A program made the position numbers and the translations under genes. The notes beneath the pieces were generated by a model. The model ran no database searches. It saw nothing but the letters and a program-made list of their open reading frames with translations, and had not been told where the DNA came from. A stretch of DNA of 64,000 bases. It comes from Limimaricola sp. Its GTDB lineage: Bacteria > Pseudomonadota > Alphaproteobacteria > Rhodobacterales > Rhodobacteraceae. Each line of letters opens with the position of its first letter. The stretch's first letter is position 1. The stretch lies in assembly GCF_016125575.1 (NCBI RefSeq), contig NZ_WGLM01000004.1, positions 897,475 to 961,474 of the forward strand. The letters are read 5' to 3'. Below, piece by piece: positions 21,089 to 30,435 of the stretch.

Positions 21089-21562
21089 TCAGAGGGGTTC
21101 ATCGATGATATGGTTTTCCCAGTCGTCTTCGTCCAACTCGACTTCGGAAACGGTAAGCCGTTGCACGCTGACACCGGCGTCGTGAACGCTCTGCCGCGTC
21201 CCGCTCAGCAGGGGGTGCCAAGGGTAAAGCGGACGGCCTTCGTGCAAGAGGCGATAGGCACAGGTCTGCGGTAACCAGTAGAGGTTCTTGAGCAAGGTCT
21301 TGGGCGTCAGCACGATGCACTCTGGCACATAGTCGTGCCGGGTGGCGTAGCGGCTGCAAAGGCAGGTCTCGTCGTCCAACAAGCGGCAAGCGATGCGGGT
21401 CAGCGCCACTTCGCCGGTATCTTCGTCTTCGATCTTGTTCAGGCAACACTTGCCGCAGCCGTCGCACAGCGCCTCCCACTCGCGCCGGTTCATCTTTTCC
21501 AGCGGTTTGTTTTCCCAGAACCGGGGGGCAAGCCCGGTGCGGTCGATCGGGTCATCCGACAT
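21089..21562 (-). CDS. YcgN/UPF0260 cysteine-cluster protein
   Basis: 157 residues from ATG 21562 (MSDDPIDRTGLAPRFW). The CDGCGKCC cluster followed by CRLLDDETCLCSRY is the YkgJ-type CxxCxxCC metal or Fe-S site of the YcgN family; function unknown. Its start lies 11 bp inside the 3' end of ribF on the same strand, so the two are probably translationally coupled. Confidence 0.88.
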   Translation of the reverse strand: MSDDPIDRTGLAPRFWENKPLEKMNRREWEALCDGCGKCCLNKIEDEDTGEVALTRIACRLLDDETCLCSRYATRHDYVPECIVLTPKTLLKNLYWLPQTCAYRLLHEGRPLYPWHPLLSGTRQSVHDAGVSVQRLTVSEVELDEDDWENHIIDEPL

Positions 21563-22493
21563 CGGCAAGGATCTCCCGCGCGCGATCACAGTCGGCCGTC
21601 ATCTGGGCGATGAGCGGCGCGAGGCCGTCGAATTTCAACTCCGGCCGCAGATATTCGACCAGCGCGACCGATAAGGTGGCACCGTAAAGATCGCCCTTGA
21701 AGTCGAACAGGTAGGTTTCGCAGTTCGGGACATTCTCGCCAAAAGTTGGCCGCACGCCGATCGAAGCCGCGCCGTCGTAACTGCCAGCATGGGGCCCGTC
21801 GAGCACGTCGACCTTCACGGCATAGACCCCGAATTGAGGCGGATGAAGGCCGGCGATAGACATGTTGGCTGTGGGAAAGCCAAGGTCGCGGCCGCGTTGA
21901 TCGCCCCGGATCACTGCGCCCTCGATCCGGTACCAGTGGCCCAGCATCGCCGCGGCGTCGCGGGGGCGCCCTTCGCTTAGCGCGGTACGGATCGCAGTGG
22001 ACGAGATATCGCCCTGACCAAGATCGACCATCGGCGCCACGCTGACGCCAAACCCCATCTCGGCGCCGAAGCGGGCCAGATCATCGGCCGTCCCACGCCG
22101 GCCCTTGCCGAAACAGAAATCTTCGCCCACCACCACATGGGCCAAGGCCAGCCGCTCGACAATGACGTTTGCCGCGAAGTCGCGCGGGCTGAGCGCGGCA
22201 AGCGCTGCGTTGAACGGCACTTCGTAAAGTTTCCTGACCCCAAGCTTCTCCAGTCGGTGTGCGCGCGCGGCCGCGTTCATCAGGCGAAAGGGCGGGGCAT
22301 CGGGTGCGAAGAATTCGCGCGGATGCGGTTCGAAAGTCATGACGCCAAGGGGCACTTCGAGCCGCCGTGCCGCCTCGGCCGCGACATCGATGACCGCGCG
22401 GTGGCCAAGGTGAACACCATCGAAATTGCCGATGGCGACGGCAGCCCCCTTATCGGCGGGATCAACGTAGAATGTATCGCGGATGATGCGCAT
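21552..22493 (-). CDS. ribF: Bifunctional riboflavin kinase / FAD synthetase
   Basis: 313 residues from ATG 22493 (MRIIRDTFYV). The N-terminal nucleotidyltransferase has GNFDGVHLGH near residue 23; the C-terminal flavokinase has DLGFPTANM near residue 205. Converts riboflavin to FMN and then FAD. No FMN riboswitch-like structure precedes it. Slightly overlaps ycgN, downstream. Confidence 0.95.
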   Translation of the reverse strand: MRIIRDTFYVDPADKGAAVAIGNFDGVHLGHRAVIDVAAEAARRLEVPLGVMTFEPHPREFFAPDAPPFRLMNAAARAHRLEKLGVRKLYEVPFNAALAALSPRDFAANVIVERLALAHVVVGEDFCFGKGRRGTADDLARFGAEMGFGVSVAPMVDLGQGDISSTAIRTALSEGRPRDAAAMLGHWYRIEGAVIRGDQRGRDLGFPTANMSIAGLHPPQFGVYAVKVDVLDGPHAGSYDGAASIGVRPTFGENVPNCETYLFDFKGDLYGATLSVALVEYLRPELKFDGLAPLIAQMTADCDRAREILADVG

Positions 22494-22553
22494 GGCCCTT
22501 GAGGTATCCGGCCCGACGCGCCCGCGCAAGGCACCCGATTTCGCGGGCGCGGC

Positions 22554-22997
22554 CTAGTCGAACTTGCGCGACGGGGCCAGTACCGTGGCTTCTCCGACCA
22601 GTACGCGCTTGCCTTCGACTAGGCAGCGGGTATCGAGGGTGACACGCCGCTTGGCATGGTCGATGCCGGTCACCTCGACTTCAGCCAGAACAGTGTCGCC
22701 CGGACGCACAGGCGCCAGGAATCGCAGCGACTGGCCAAGGTAGACCGTGCCATGACCCGGCAACTGCTCGCCGATCACGGCCGAGACGAGGCCCGCCGTC
22801 AGCATGCCATGCGCGATGCGCCCCTCGAAAATGGTGTCCTGGGCATACTCGTCGTCGAGGTGCACGGGGTTCCGGTCGGTCGAGACCTCGGCAAAGAGTT
22901 CGATGTCGCGGTCGGTTACCTGCTTGCGCAGCGACCGGACCATCCCGATCTCGAGATCCTCGATGCAGATCGTTCCGCGGGGTGCGTTGTCCAGCAT
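22554..22997 (-). CDS. MaoC-like (R)-enoyl-CoA hydratase family protein
   Basis: 147 residues, one hot-dog fold. The hydratase-2 dyad is present in DRNPVHLDDEYA and GRIAHGML (Asp and His near residues 41 and 46). Monomeric members such as PhaJ hydrate trans-2-enoyl-CoA to (R)-3-hydroxyacyl-CoA. Between its ATG (22997) and the upstream HAD stop lies a striking inverted repeat (see separate entry). Substrate unknown. Confidence 0.85.
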   Translation of the reverse strand: MLDNAPRGTICIEDLEIGMVRSLRKQVTDRDIELFAEVSTDRNPVHLDDEYAQDTIFEGRIAHGMLTAGLVSAVIGEQLPGHGTVYLGQSLRFLAPVRPGDTVLAEVEVTGIDHAKRRVTLDTRCLVEGKRVLVGEATVLAPSRKFD

Positions 22998-23009
22998 AGC
23001 CTCGTCACC

Positions 23010-23057
23010 AGGTAATATTGCGTCTTACCTAGGCTTATATACGAAACAATATTACCT
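23010..23057. repeat. 11-bp perfect inverted repeat upstream of maoC
   Basis: AGGTAATATTG (23010-23020) is repeated inverted as CAATATTACCT (23047-23057), separated by 26 bp. The spacer holds TTATATACG (minus: CGTATATAA), a possible -10 for maoC, so the arms flank a promoter. The stretch is clearly AT-richer than its surroundings. It reads as an operator with two half-sites, or as a hairpin. Confidence 0.6.
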
Positions 23058-23080
23058 TGCAATCATCGAGTCGGAGCCGC

Positions 23081-23953
23081 TCAGCGCAAGTAACCGATCG
23101 CGTAGGTCGGTTCCTGACGCTCAACGGCCAGGTAGGCTGCCAGCGCATCCGCGTCGGGCTGATCGGTGGTGCGGGTTTCCTCCACCGCGAGGCCACCGGT
23201 GATGAAGATGCTGTCCAGCCCCTCGGTGGCGGCACCAAGGATGTCAGTGCGGATGCCATCGCCGATGCAGATGATCCGGGGCGTTTCACCCACCCGGCCT
23301 GTCCGCGCCAGCCGCCGCCGGGCCAGGTCGTAGATCGGCGGGTGCGGCTTGCCGAAATAAAGGCTTTCGCCGCCTATCTCGGAATAAAGCTGCGCCAGCG
23401 CGCCGGCACACCATTCCCGCGCCTCGCCCCGGTCGACCACGATGTCGGGATTGGCGCACAGCAGCTTAAGGCCACGCGCCTGTGCCTTTTCGAAATCGGC
23501 GCGATAAAGGCCGGGATCGGCAAACGGGTCGAACGGGCCGCAGCACACGATGCCCTCTGCCTCGTCCAGCGGGACCTGGGTGATCTCGACGGGGTTTTCC
23601 AGCAGGTGAAGCGGGCTGAAAAAGCTTTGGTCGTGGTCCTCGCCGATGAACCAGACCTTGTGGCCCACCATTCCTTCAAACATCGCCGCACGCGCCGAAT
23701 CGCCCGAGGTGGCAATCGCGTCCCACGCGTCAGTGGGAATGCCCAGCTTGGCGATCTGCGCCTCGACCGGCCCGCGCGGGCGAGGGGCATTCGTCACGAG
23801 GACCACGGTGCCGCCCCTTTGCCGAAACGCCTGCATCGCGGCCACGGCGGCGGGAAAGGCGTGCAGCCCGTTATGCATGCACCCCCACAAATCGACGAAG
23901 GCGGCGTCATAGTCACCGCTGATCTCGGCGAAGGTCTGGATGATGCGGGTCAT
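23081..23953 (-). CDS. HAD superfamily class IIA hydrolase (TIGR01459 type)
   Basis: 290 residues from ATG 23953, with AAAGG 6 nt upstream; the much longer open frame reads antisense through the membrane gene and is not used. Motif I is FVDLWGCMHNG: the nucleophile Asp is present, but the second Asp of DxD is replaced by Trp, as in this alphaproteobacterial subfamily. LVTNAPRP is motif II; GKPHPPIYDLA and ICIGDGIRTDILGA are motifs III and IV. Substrate unknown; relatives are sugar-phosphate or nucleotide phosphatases. Confidence 0.85.
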   Translation of the reverse strand: MTRIIQTFAEISGDYDAAFVDLWGCMHNGLHAFPAAVAAMQAFRQRGGTVVLVTNAPRPRGPVEAQIAKLGIPTDAWDAIATSGDSARAAMFEGMVGHKVWFIGEDHDQSFFSPLHLLENPVEITQVPLDEAEGIVCCGPFDPFADPGLYRADFEKAQARGLKLLCANPDIVVDRGEAREWCAGALAQLYSEIGGESLYFGKPHPPIYDLARRRLARTGRVGETPRIICIGDGIRTDILGAATEGLDSIFITGGLAVEETRTTDQPDADALAAYLAVERQEPTYAIGYLR

Positions 23954-24089
23954 GGCGAGCCTTTCATGCGGGTTCAAGGGCGCTTCTAACCGGTTTGCAG
24001 CGCCTCTTGAACCTGCCTTCTGCGCCTGCCCGGCCTGTGCCCTGCGCGCGGCTTGCAACCCGCGAAATCCGCGCACTACTATCCTCGAC

Positions 24090-24836
24090 ATGACATGGAC
24101 TGCGATCACATCGACTGTCACCGCTTCGTTTCTCGCCTCGTTCGTCGAGGTGGTCGAGGCATTTACCATCGTTCTGGCCGTCGCGCTGACGCGCAGCTGG
24201 CGTCCGGCGCTGCTGGGCACGTTTGCCGCGCTGGCGCTGCTGGTCGCGCTGGTGCTGGTCTTCGGGCCGCTTTTCGCGCTGATCCCGCTGCAGGTGATGC
24301 AGTACGTGATCGGGACATTGCTGATCCTGTTCGGCATGCGCTGGCTGCGCAAGGCGATCCTGCGCGCCACCGGCTTTATCGCGCTCCATGACGAGGAGGC
24401 GGCCTTTGCCAAGGAAACCGACGAGCTGAAACGGCAGGCCGCCGACAAGCGGGCCGACTGGCTGGCGGGCATGGCGGCCTTCAAGGCGGTGCTGCTGGAA
24501 GGGGTCGAGGTGGTCTTCATCGTGATCGCCGTGGGCACCGCGCATGGCATGACGGCAATTGCCGGGGCCGGCGCGCTGGGGGCTGTCGTGGTGGTGCTGG
24601 CGGTGGGGGCCGTGGTGCATCGCCCGCTCAGCCAGGTGCCGGAGAATGCCCTGAAGTTCGCGGTTGGCCTGATGCTGACCGCCTTTGGCCTGTTCTGGAC
24701 GGGCGAGGGGCTGGGCGCCGACTGGCCCGGCGCAGACCTGTCCATCCTCGGCCTGCTGGCGGTGCTGGCGGCCTTTTCCTACGTCGCCGTGCGGATGCTG
24801 CGGGCGGCCCACCTGCGGATTGGAGCCGCGCAATGA
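24090..24836 (+). CDS. Multi-pass membrane protein with duplicated ExxE helices
   Basis: 248 residues from ATG 24090. At least five or six hydrophobic segments are visible. Two of them carry acidic pairs: FVEVVEAFTIVLAVAL (about residues 15-30) and LLEGVEVVFIVIAVGT (about 135-150), separated by a charged Lys/Glu loop. This internal duplication of ExxE helices recalls cation transporters such as the TMEM165/UPF0016 and FTR1 families; it resembles COG4280 proteins. The transported ion is not known. A 68-residue membrane protein overlaps its stop by 4 bp. Confidence 0.6.
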   Translation: MTWTAITSTVTASFLASFVEVVEAFTIVLAVALTRSWRPALLGTFAALALLVALVLVFGPLFALIPLQVMQYVIGTLLILFGMRWLRKAILRATGFIALHDEEAAFAKETDELKRQAADKRADWLAGMAAFKAVLLEGVEVVFIVIAVGTAHGMTAIAGAGALGAVVVVLAVGAVVHRPLSQVPENALKFAVGLMLTAFGLFWTGEGLGADWPGADLSILGLLAVLAAFSYVAVRMLRAAHLRIGAAQ

Positions 24837-25039
24837 GCTTTGCCCTGTCTGTGCTGAAGGAACTTTTCAGCCTGTTCGTCGATGACGGCAACCTTGCCTT
24901 GCAGGTGCTGGTGCTGATCGCGGCGGTGACTGCACTTGTGCGGCTGGCGGGGCTGGCCCCGCTTGCCGCGGGCATGCTGCTGTTGCTGGGATGTCTGGCG
25001 ATTCTCGCCGTCAGCCTGCGGCGCGCCTTGCGCCGCTGA
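24833..25039 (+). CDS. Small membrane protein
   Basis: 68 residues with two hydrophobic stretches (about 20-40 and 44-60) and a basic tail RRALRR. Starts at an ATG that overlaps the preceding stop (ATGA), so it is coupled to the ExxE transporter-like gene and may be its small subunit. No recognised family. Confidence 0.7.
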   Translation: MSFALSVLKELFSLFVDDGNLALQVLVLIAAVTALVRLAGLAPLAAGMLLLLGCLAILAVSLRRALRR

Positions 25040-25425
25040 GGAACATTGCGGGTCCACGGGCCGTCCTGAGGGATGAGGCACGGCGAATTCGGACAGGGCA
25101 CCGTGGAGGTGGCCATTTGTCCGCGTCATACGCGCAGGCACTAGGGGCGCCAGCGAGATCAGGGCCAAAGATTTCACGGACCCCGCAACAGGTAGTCACA
25201 GCGCGCGCGGGCCAAGCCATGGGTCAGGTTCGGCGGTGGAATCAGGACCTTGCCGGCCTGAACTTTCGGGCAAGCAACGCCCCTCCAAATATTACAGGAT
25301 ATCGTGAACGCAATTTCTTGGGTTTTGTCATGGAACTGTCACGTCCGGCTTCTAGGCCGGCCCCACGTAACGGCCCGGGTACTGCTGCCCAGGGCTCTTC
25401 GACGTGAAAAGACAGGAGAATTACC
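25040..25425. other. Intergenic region before pstS
   Basis: No convincing gene is present in these 386 bp. A weak hairpin (CTTGCC / GGCAAG, about 25249-25275) may end the upstream pair. The only clear signal is the PHO box near the right end. Confidence 0.5.
25325..25342 (+). promoter_or_regulatory. PHO box (PhoB site) of pstSCAB
   Basis: TTGTCAT, 4 bp, CTGTCAC: a direct repeat of the PhoB half-site with the standard 11-bp period, differing from the E. coli consensus at one position of the first half. It lies 84 bp before the pstS start, as expected for induction under phosphate limitation. Confidence 0.85.
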
Positions 25426-26475
25426 GTGAGCTTCATGAAGAACATCGTGGCCGGGGCAGCTGCTGCTGCGCTCAGCCTGGGGATGGCCGTCGCCGCCCAA
25501 GCCGACGACATCTCGGGCGCAGGTTCGAGCTTCATCTACCCGGTCTTTGCCAAGTGGGGCGAAGCCTACAAGACCGCCACCGGCATCGGCCTGAACTACC
25601 AGTCGATCGGTTCGGGCGGCGGCATCAAGCAGGTTGAAGCTAAGACCGTGACCTTCGGCGCCTCGGACAAGCCGTTGTCGGATGACGAACTGGCCGCCCA
25701 AGGCCTCGTGCAGTTCCCGATGATCTCGGGCGGTATCGTGCCGATGTACAACATCGACGGCATCGAGCCGGGCCAACTGGTCCTCGACGGCACGACCGTT
25801 GCCGACATCTACCTCGGCAAGATCACCATGTGGAACGACCCCGCCATCGCCGCGCTGAACCCCGATCTGACGCTGCCCGCGCAGCCGATCGTCGTGGTGC
25901 ACCGTTCGGACGGGTCGGGCACGACCTTCAACTTCACCGACTACCTCTCGAAAATCTCGGCCGAGTGGAAAGACCAGATCGGTTCCGACACCGCCGTCGA
26001 GTGGCCCGTCGGCCTTGGCGCCAAGGGTTCCGAAGGCGTTGCCAACACCGTCAAGCAGACCGCTGGCGCGATCGGCTATAACGAGTATGCCTACGTGATC
26101 CAGAACAACCTCGGCTATGCCAAGATGGTCAATGCCGCTGGCAAAGTGGTGGAGCCCTCGCTCGATACCTTCGCCTCGGCCGCCGCCAACGCGGACTGGA
26201 CCGGCGTGAAGAACTTCCACGTCATCATCACCAACCAGCCCGGCGACAACAGCTGGCCCATCGCTGCTTCGACTTGGGTCATGATCCACTCGAACCCCGA
26301 TGATCCGGCGGCCGCCTCTGCTGCCCTGACCTTCTTCAAGTGGGCCTACGAGAACGGCCAGCAGGAAGCCAAGGACCTTCAGTACGTCGCGATCCCCGAC
26401 AACGTCGTCGCGCTGATCGAGAAGTCCTGGGACGCGATCCAGCATGATGGCAAGCCCGTCCTGAGCATGAACTAA
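25426..26475 (+). CDS. pstS: Phosphate ABC transporter substrate-binding protein
   Basis: 349 residues. GTG at 25426 is chosen because AGGAG (25414-25418) is 7 nt upstream; an ATG at 25435 would still leave a working signal. Signal peptide 1-26 (AVAAQA/DD). The mature protein opens with [16 protein letters not shown], the phosphate-binding loop of PstS, and [15 protein letters not shown] closes the site. Periplasmic high-affinity phosphate receptor for PstCAB. Preceded by a PHO box; a hairpin follows before pstC. Confidence 0.97.
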   Translation: MSFMKNIVAGAAAAALSLGMAVAAQADDISGAGSSFIYPVFAKWGEAYKTATGIGLNYQSIGSGGGIKQVEAKTVTFGASDKPLSDDELAAQGLVQFPMISGGIVPMYNIDGIEPGQLVLDGTTVADIYLGKITMWNDPAIAALNPDLTLPAQPIVVVHRSDGSGTTFNFTDYLSKISAEWKDQIGSDTAVEWPVGLGAKGSEGVANTVKQTAGAIGYNEYAYVIQNNLGYAKMVNAAGKVVEPSLDTFASAAANADWTGVKNFHVIITNQPGDNSWPIAASTWVMIHSNPDDPAAASAALTFFKWAYENGQQEAKDLQYVAIPDNVVALIEKSWDAIQHDGKPVLSMN

Positions 26476-26497
26476 GCCCAGACCGCGGCACAGCTTC

Positions 26498-26527
26498 GGA
26501 CGGGCGGGGCAACAGCCTCGCCCGTCC
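26498..26527 (+). terminator. Hairpin between pstS and pstC
   Basis: GGACGGGCG (26498-26506) pairs with CGCCCGTCC (26519-26527); further GGG/CCT pairing is possible inside. TTCCATTTT follows. Probably a partial terminator or 3'-end stabiliser giving more pstS than pstCAB, a common arrangement for binding-protein genes. Confidence 0.65.
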
Positions 26528-26566
26528 TTCCATTTTCGACAAGAACGACATATCAGGGGATTGGCC

Positions 26567-27541
26567 TTGGCGCTGACATCGGACATCGGAAAACCCATGG
26601 AGCCCGACCAGACCTCCCGAACCAACAGATTGCTGATGCAGGACAGGGCGTTCGTCAGCCTGACCTGGCTATCGGCCACGACAGTGGTGCTGGTTCTTGC
26701 CGGCGTCATGCTGTCGTTGCTCTGGGATTCGATTCCTGCGCTGAGCACTTTCGGTCCATCGTTCCTGTGGACCGAACGCTGGAGCCCGGCCAAGGAAATA
26801 TTCGGCGCCGCTGCCCCGATCTTTGGCACGCTTGTCACGTCGATCATCGCGATGATCATCGGCGTCCCGCTCAGCTTCGGCATTGCGGTCTTTCTTACGG
26901 AAATCTGCCCGATGCCGCTGCGGCGCCCGATCGGTATCGCGATCGAACTTCTGGCCGGCATTCCGTCGATCATCTATGGCTTGTGGGGGTTTTTCGTGCT
27001 GGCACCGGTGATGCAGCACACCGTTCAGCCTTTCCTCATCGAGACATTCGGGCAGGTGCCGGGAATCGGCCTGCTGTTTTCCGGCGCACCCTACGGGATC
27101 GGTATGCTGACCGCCTCGCTGGTGCTGGCGATCATGATCCTGCCATTCGTCACCTCCGTCACCCGCGACGTGTTCGAAACGGTACCGGTCATGCTGCGCG
27201 AAAGCGCCTACGGAATGGGAATGACCACATGGGAGGTCGTGCGCTACATCATGATCCCCTATACGCGCCTTGGCCTTGTCGGCGGCATCATGTTGGGCCT
27301 CGGCCGCGCGCTGGGCGAGACGATGGCGGTCACCTTCGTGATCGGCAACTCGCACCGTATCGCTACGTCGCTGCTGGCGCCCGCCACCACAATCTCGGCC
27401 TCGATCGCAAACGAGTTCAGCGAGGCGACATCGGGCCTCTACACATCCAGCCTGATCGCCCTTGGCCTGATCCTTTTCGTCATCAGCTTCTCGGTGCTGG
27501 CGATGGCAAAGTGGCTGCTCGGCCGCGTTGAAACCTTCTGA
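26567..27541 (+). CDS. pstC: Phosphate ABC transporter permease
   Basis: 324 residues from TTG 26567, placed 6 nt after AGGGGA (26555-26560); TTG 26561 and ATG 26597 are alternatives. One N-terminal helix (about 38-58), then a BPD_transp_1 domain with [12 protein letters not shown], the [15 protein letters not shown] loop typical of PstC, and the cytoplasmic EAA-type motif [21 protein letters not shown] near residue 210. Inner-membrane half of the channel with PstA. Confidence 0.95.
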   Translation: MALTSDIGKPMEPDQTSRTNRLLMQDRAFVSLTWLSATTVVLVLAGVMLSLLWDSIPALSTFGPSFLWTERWSPAKEIFGAAAPIFGTLVTSIIAMIIGVPLSFGIAVFLTEICPMPLRRPIGIAIELLAGIPSIIYGLWGFFVLAPVMQHTVQPFLIETFGQVPGIGLLFSGAPYGIGMLTASLVLAIMILPFVTSVTRDVFETVPVMLRESAYGMGMTTWEVVRYIMIPYTRLGLVGGIMLGLGRALGETMAVTFVIGNSHRIATSLLAPATTISASIANEFSEATSGLYTSSLIALGLILFVISFSVLAMAKWLLGRVETF

Positions 27542-27551
27542 GGCCCGCGCG

Positions 27552-28397
27552 ATGACCACTTCATCCCCTGTGACTGCTCGCCGCTATCGCCGCAACCGCG
27601 TGGCGCAGGCCCTCTCGGTGCTCTCCGCGGCCGTGGGCCTGACCATCCTGGCGTTGATCTTGTGGACGCTGCTCTGGAACGGATTGCAGGGCCTGCGGCT
27701 GTCGCTCTTTACAGAGATGACACCGCCGCCCGGTTCGGACGGCGGACTGGCCAACGCGATCTTCGGGTCGGTCGCGATGACGCTGGTGGGCATCCTCATC
27801 GCCGCGCCGGTCGGGGTGATGGCGGGCACCTACCTGTCGGAATATGCCGGCGGATCGCGGATCGGCGAGGCGGCAAAGTTCATCAACGACGTGCTGTTGT
27901 CGGCCCCCTCGATCATCGTGGGCCTGTTCATTTACGCGGTGCTGGTTGTGCCCTTCGGCCATTTCTCGGCGTGGTCTGGCGCAGTGGCGCTGGCGGTCAT
28001 CGCGTTGCCCGTCATCAATCGCACCACGCAGGACATGTTGGCGCTTGTGCCCAATTCCCTGCGCGAGGCCGCGGCCGCGCTGGGCGCGCCACGCTGGAAG
28101 GTGATGGTCTTCGTGATCTGGCGCGCGGCGCGATCGGGCATTCTGACCGGTATCCTGCTGGCCGTCGCGCGGATCTCGGGCGAGACGGCGCCGCTGCTTT
28201 TCACCGCGCTCAACAACCAGTTCTGGTCGACAAACATGGACGCGCCAATGGCGAACCTGCCCGTTGTCATCTACCAGTTCGCAATGAGCCCCTACGATGA
28301 CTGGCAGCGCCTGGCCTGGGCCGGTGCGCTTGTCATCACCATCGCGATCCTGACACTCAACATCGTGGCCCGCACCCTTGCCGGGCGACGCCGCTAA
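27552..28397 (+). CDS. pstA: Phosphate ABC transporter permease
   Basis: 281 residues from ATG 27552, 10 bp after pstC. One helix near 23-44, then the permease domain with [32 protein letters not shown] and the EAA-type motif [22 protein letters not shown]. Pairs with PstC; PstB docks on the EAA loops. Six membrane helices are expected. Confidence 0.95.
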   Translation: MTTSSPVTARRYRRNRVAQALSVLSAAVGLTILALILWTLLWNGLQGLRLSLFTEMTPPPGSDGGLANAIFGSVAMTLVGILIAAPVGVMAGTYLSEYAGGSRIGEAAKFINDVLLSAPSIIVGLFIYAVLVVPFGHFSAWSGAVALAVIALPVINRTTQDMLALVPNSLREAAAALGAPRWKVMVFVIWRAARSGILTGILLAVARISGETAPLLFTALNNQFWSTNMDAPMANLPVVIYQFAMSPYDDWQRLAWAGALVITIAILTLNIVARTLAGRRR

Positions 28398-28412
28398 CGG
28401 AACCGCCAAGCC

Positions 28413-29252
28413 ATGGACACCCGCATCATGACCGAACCGACCCCCGTGACAGACGCCTTCGCCGGCCTCAAGAACCGCCGCTCGCGCGAGGATCATCCGG
28501 TCAAGGTTGAGGTGCGCGGGTTGCAGTTTCACTATGCCAACGGCCATCAGGCGCTGCACGACGTCAACCTGACCCTGCGCGACAAGACCGTGACGGCCTT
28601 CATCGGGCCGTCGGGCTGTGGCAAGTCCACGCTGCTGCGCGTGCTCAACCGCATGTTCGATCTTTATCCCGGCCAGAAAGCCACGGGCGAAGTGCTGCTG
28701 GACGGGCGCAACATCCTGTCGCCGCGCGAGGATCTGAACCTACTGCGCGCCAAGGTGGGCATGGTGTTTCAGAAACCCACACCCTTCCCGATGTCGATCT
28801 ACGAGAATATCGCCTTCGGCATCCGGCTTTACGAAAGGCTGTCGAAGGCCGAGATGGCCGACCGGGTGGAGGCCGCGCTGCGCGAGGCGGCGCTGTGGGA
28901 CGAGGTGAAGGACAAGCTGCACCAGTCCGGTCTCGGCCTGTCGGGCGGTCAGCAGCAGCGGCTGTGCATCGCGCGCGCCGTGGCGGTCAAGCCCGAGGTC
29001 CTGCTTCTGGACGAGCCGGCCTCGGCGCTCGACCCGATCTCGACCGCCAAGATCGAAGACCTGATCGACAAGCTGGCCGATGAGTATTGCATTGCTATCG
29101 TCACCCACAACATGCAGCAGGCGGCGCGGACCTCCGACTACACCGCCTTCATGTACCTGGGCCAGTTGATCGAGTTCGACCGGACCGAGACGATCTTTAC
29201 CGCTCCAAAGAACAGCCGAACCAATGACTACGTGACCGGCCGCTTCGGCTAG
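28413..29252 (+). CDS. pstB: Phosphate ABC transporter ATP-binding protein
   Basis: 279 residues. Walker [10 protein letters not shown] (near residue 67), the PstB-specific [18 protein letters not shown], the signature [14 protein letters not shown], Walker [13 protein letters not shown] and the H-loop [10 protein letters not shown] are all intact. Powers phosphate import. It is the last gene of the block; phoU and phoB, which usually follow, are not within this window. Confidence 0.98.
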   Translation: MDTRIMTEPTPVTDAFAGLKNRRSREDHPVKVEVRGLQFHYANGHQALHDVNLTLRDKTVTAFIGPSGCGKSTLLRVLNRMFDLYPGQKATGEVLLDGRNILSPREDLNLLRAKVGMVFQKPTPFPMSIYENIAFGIRLYERLSKAEMADRVEAALREAALWDEVKDKLHQSGLGLSGGQQQRLCIARAVAVKPEVLLLDEPASALDPISTAKIEDLIDKLADEYCIAIVTHNMQQAARTSDYTAFMYLGQLIEFDRTETIFTAPKNSRTNDYVTGRFG

Positions 29253-29304
29253 GTCGCGCATCTGTCAGGTCAGAAGGCATCCGCCCCGCGGAGCCCTTCT
29301 TCTG

Positions 29305-29362
29305 GCTTCAAATACTCCCGGGGGGAGGCCGGCGCAGCCGGGCGGGGGGCAGCGCCCCCCTG
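29305..29362. repeat. Intergenic GC-rich repeat (copy 1)
   Basis: Contains AAATACTCCCGGGGGGAGGC, then GGCGCAGCCGGGCGGGGGGC and AGCGCCCCCC. The last part folds as GGGGGGC/GCCCCCC (29344-29360). An inverted, diverged second copy lies at 35366-35420, and the short motif GAGTATTTG...CCAAG appears again at 51805. It sits between the convergent pstB and ppaC and could terminate both. Confidence 0.65.
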
Positions 29363-29369
29363 CGCCCGA

Positions 29370-30287
29370 TCAGATCTTGAGCGCCGGGATGATCTGCTTC
29401 TTGCGGCTCATCACGCCGGGCAGCACCACGGTGTCGCCGTTGACGGTCACGCCAAAGCTTTTCTCGGCGATATCCTTGACCAGCGTATTGGGCACCAGCA
29501 GCGTTGCCTCTTCGTTGAGGATGTCGACGATGAAAAGCAGGACCTGATCGGCCCCGTCCTCTTGCGCCACGCCGTCCATCGCCGCCATCAGGCTGGCCTT
29601 GCGGTCGAGCAGGACCTGCGGTGCGGTGGTCTCCAGCACCGAGACGCGTAGTTCCTTGCCGCTGACGGTGTATTCCTTGCTGTCCATCCGCAGCAATTCT
29701 GCGTCCGAAAAGCGCGACACGTCCGACTTTGCCGCGAACATCTGCGCGGCGAAGGCGGGGATGTCGACGCCGAGGTCGGCCGCCAATTGCTCGGCAATTT
29801 CCCGATCGGCCGGCGTGGTCGTGGGCGAGCGGAATTCCAGCGTATCCGACAAGATGCACGACAGCATCAGGCCGCGGATGCCGGTCGGGGCATGGCCGGC
29901 ATGCCCGCCCATCATCTGGTACATCAGCGTGGCAGTGCAGGCGACCGGACGAATGGTAATCTCGATCGGCCCGCTTGTTTCGAGCCCGCCGACCAGCTTG
30001 TGGTGGTCGATGATTGCGCGGATATCGGCCTTGCCGATATTTGCGGGCAATTCGGCGGGGTTATTGGTATCCACGACCACCACGGGCTGCCCGTCCTCGA
30101 CATCCGAGATGACCGGCGGCAGCTCGAATCCCCAGTGTTTGGCGACGAACTGCGCCTCGGTATTGGGCGTGCCCAGCAGCCGCGCCTCGGCCGGCTGGCC
30201 CATGTGCGACAGGTACCATGCCCAGATAAGCGGGCTGCAGGTGGCGTCGGTATCGGGGGACTTATGGCCGAAGACGAGTGTGGTCAT
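29370..30287 (-). CDS. ppaC: Manganese-dependent inorganic pyrophosphatase (family II)
   Basis: 305 residues from ATG 30287, with AAGGA 7 nt upstream. DHH-family metal motifs are in order: FGHKSPDTDA (near residue 5), VVDTNNPAE (near 73) and IIDHHKLVG (DHH, near 95). The C-terminal SRKKQIIPAL is the basic substrate-binding motif. Hydrolyses pyrophosphate to phosphate. The position facing pstSCAB may reflect phosphate metabolism, but no shared promoter is possible in this orientation. Confidence 0.96.
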   Translation of the reverse strand: MTTLVFGHKSPDTDATCSPLIWAWYLSHMGQPAEARLLGTPNTEAQFVAKHWGFELPPVISDVEDGQPVVVVDTNNPAELPANIGKADIRAIIDHHKLVGGLETSGPIEITIRPVACTATLMYQMMGGHAGHAPTGIRGLMLSCILSDTLEFRSPTTTPADREIAEQLAADLGVDIPAFAAQMFAAKSDVSRFSDAELLRMDSKEYTVSGKELRVSVLETTAPQVLLDRKASLMAAMDGVAQEDGADQVLLFIVDILNEEATLLVPNTLVKDIAEKSFGVTVNGDTVVLPGVMSRKKQIIPALKI

Positions 30288-30374
30288 GGCGGAATCCTTG
30301 CAAGCGGAACTGGAAATCGCGGGCCTTATAGAAAGCGGCGCCCCGATTGTCACGCGGTCAATGCCGCATGGCAG

Positions 30375-30435
30375 CATGGTGCACCGGGCATGGCCGACGG
30401 CCGGGTTTTAGCCCGGCCGTCGGGGATGCACCATG
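30375..30435. repeat. Long two-part inverted repeat
   Basis: A perfect 12-bp stem, CCGACGGCCGGG (30394-30405) with CCCGGCCGTCGG (30412-30423), has a six-base TTTTAG loop. Outside it a second perfect 9-bp pairing, CATGGTGCA (30375-30383) with TGCACCATG (30427-30435), extends the structure. The stop codon of the minus-strand hypothetical gene (30408) is in the loop. A likely strong transcription stop or processed RNA end without an obvious U tract. Confidence 0.7.

Noticed and set aside
22494..22560. FMN riboswitch before ribF
   Set aside because: No conserved RFN-type structure and the intergenic distance is too short.
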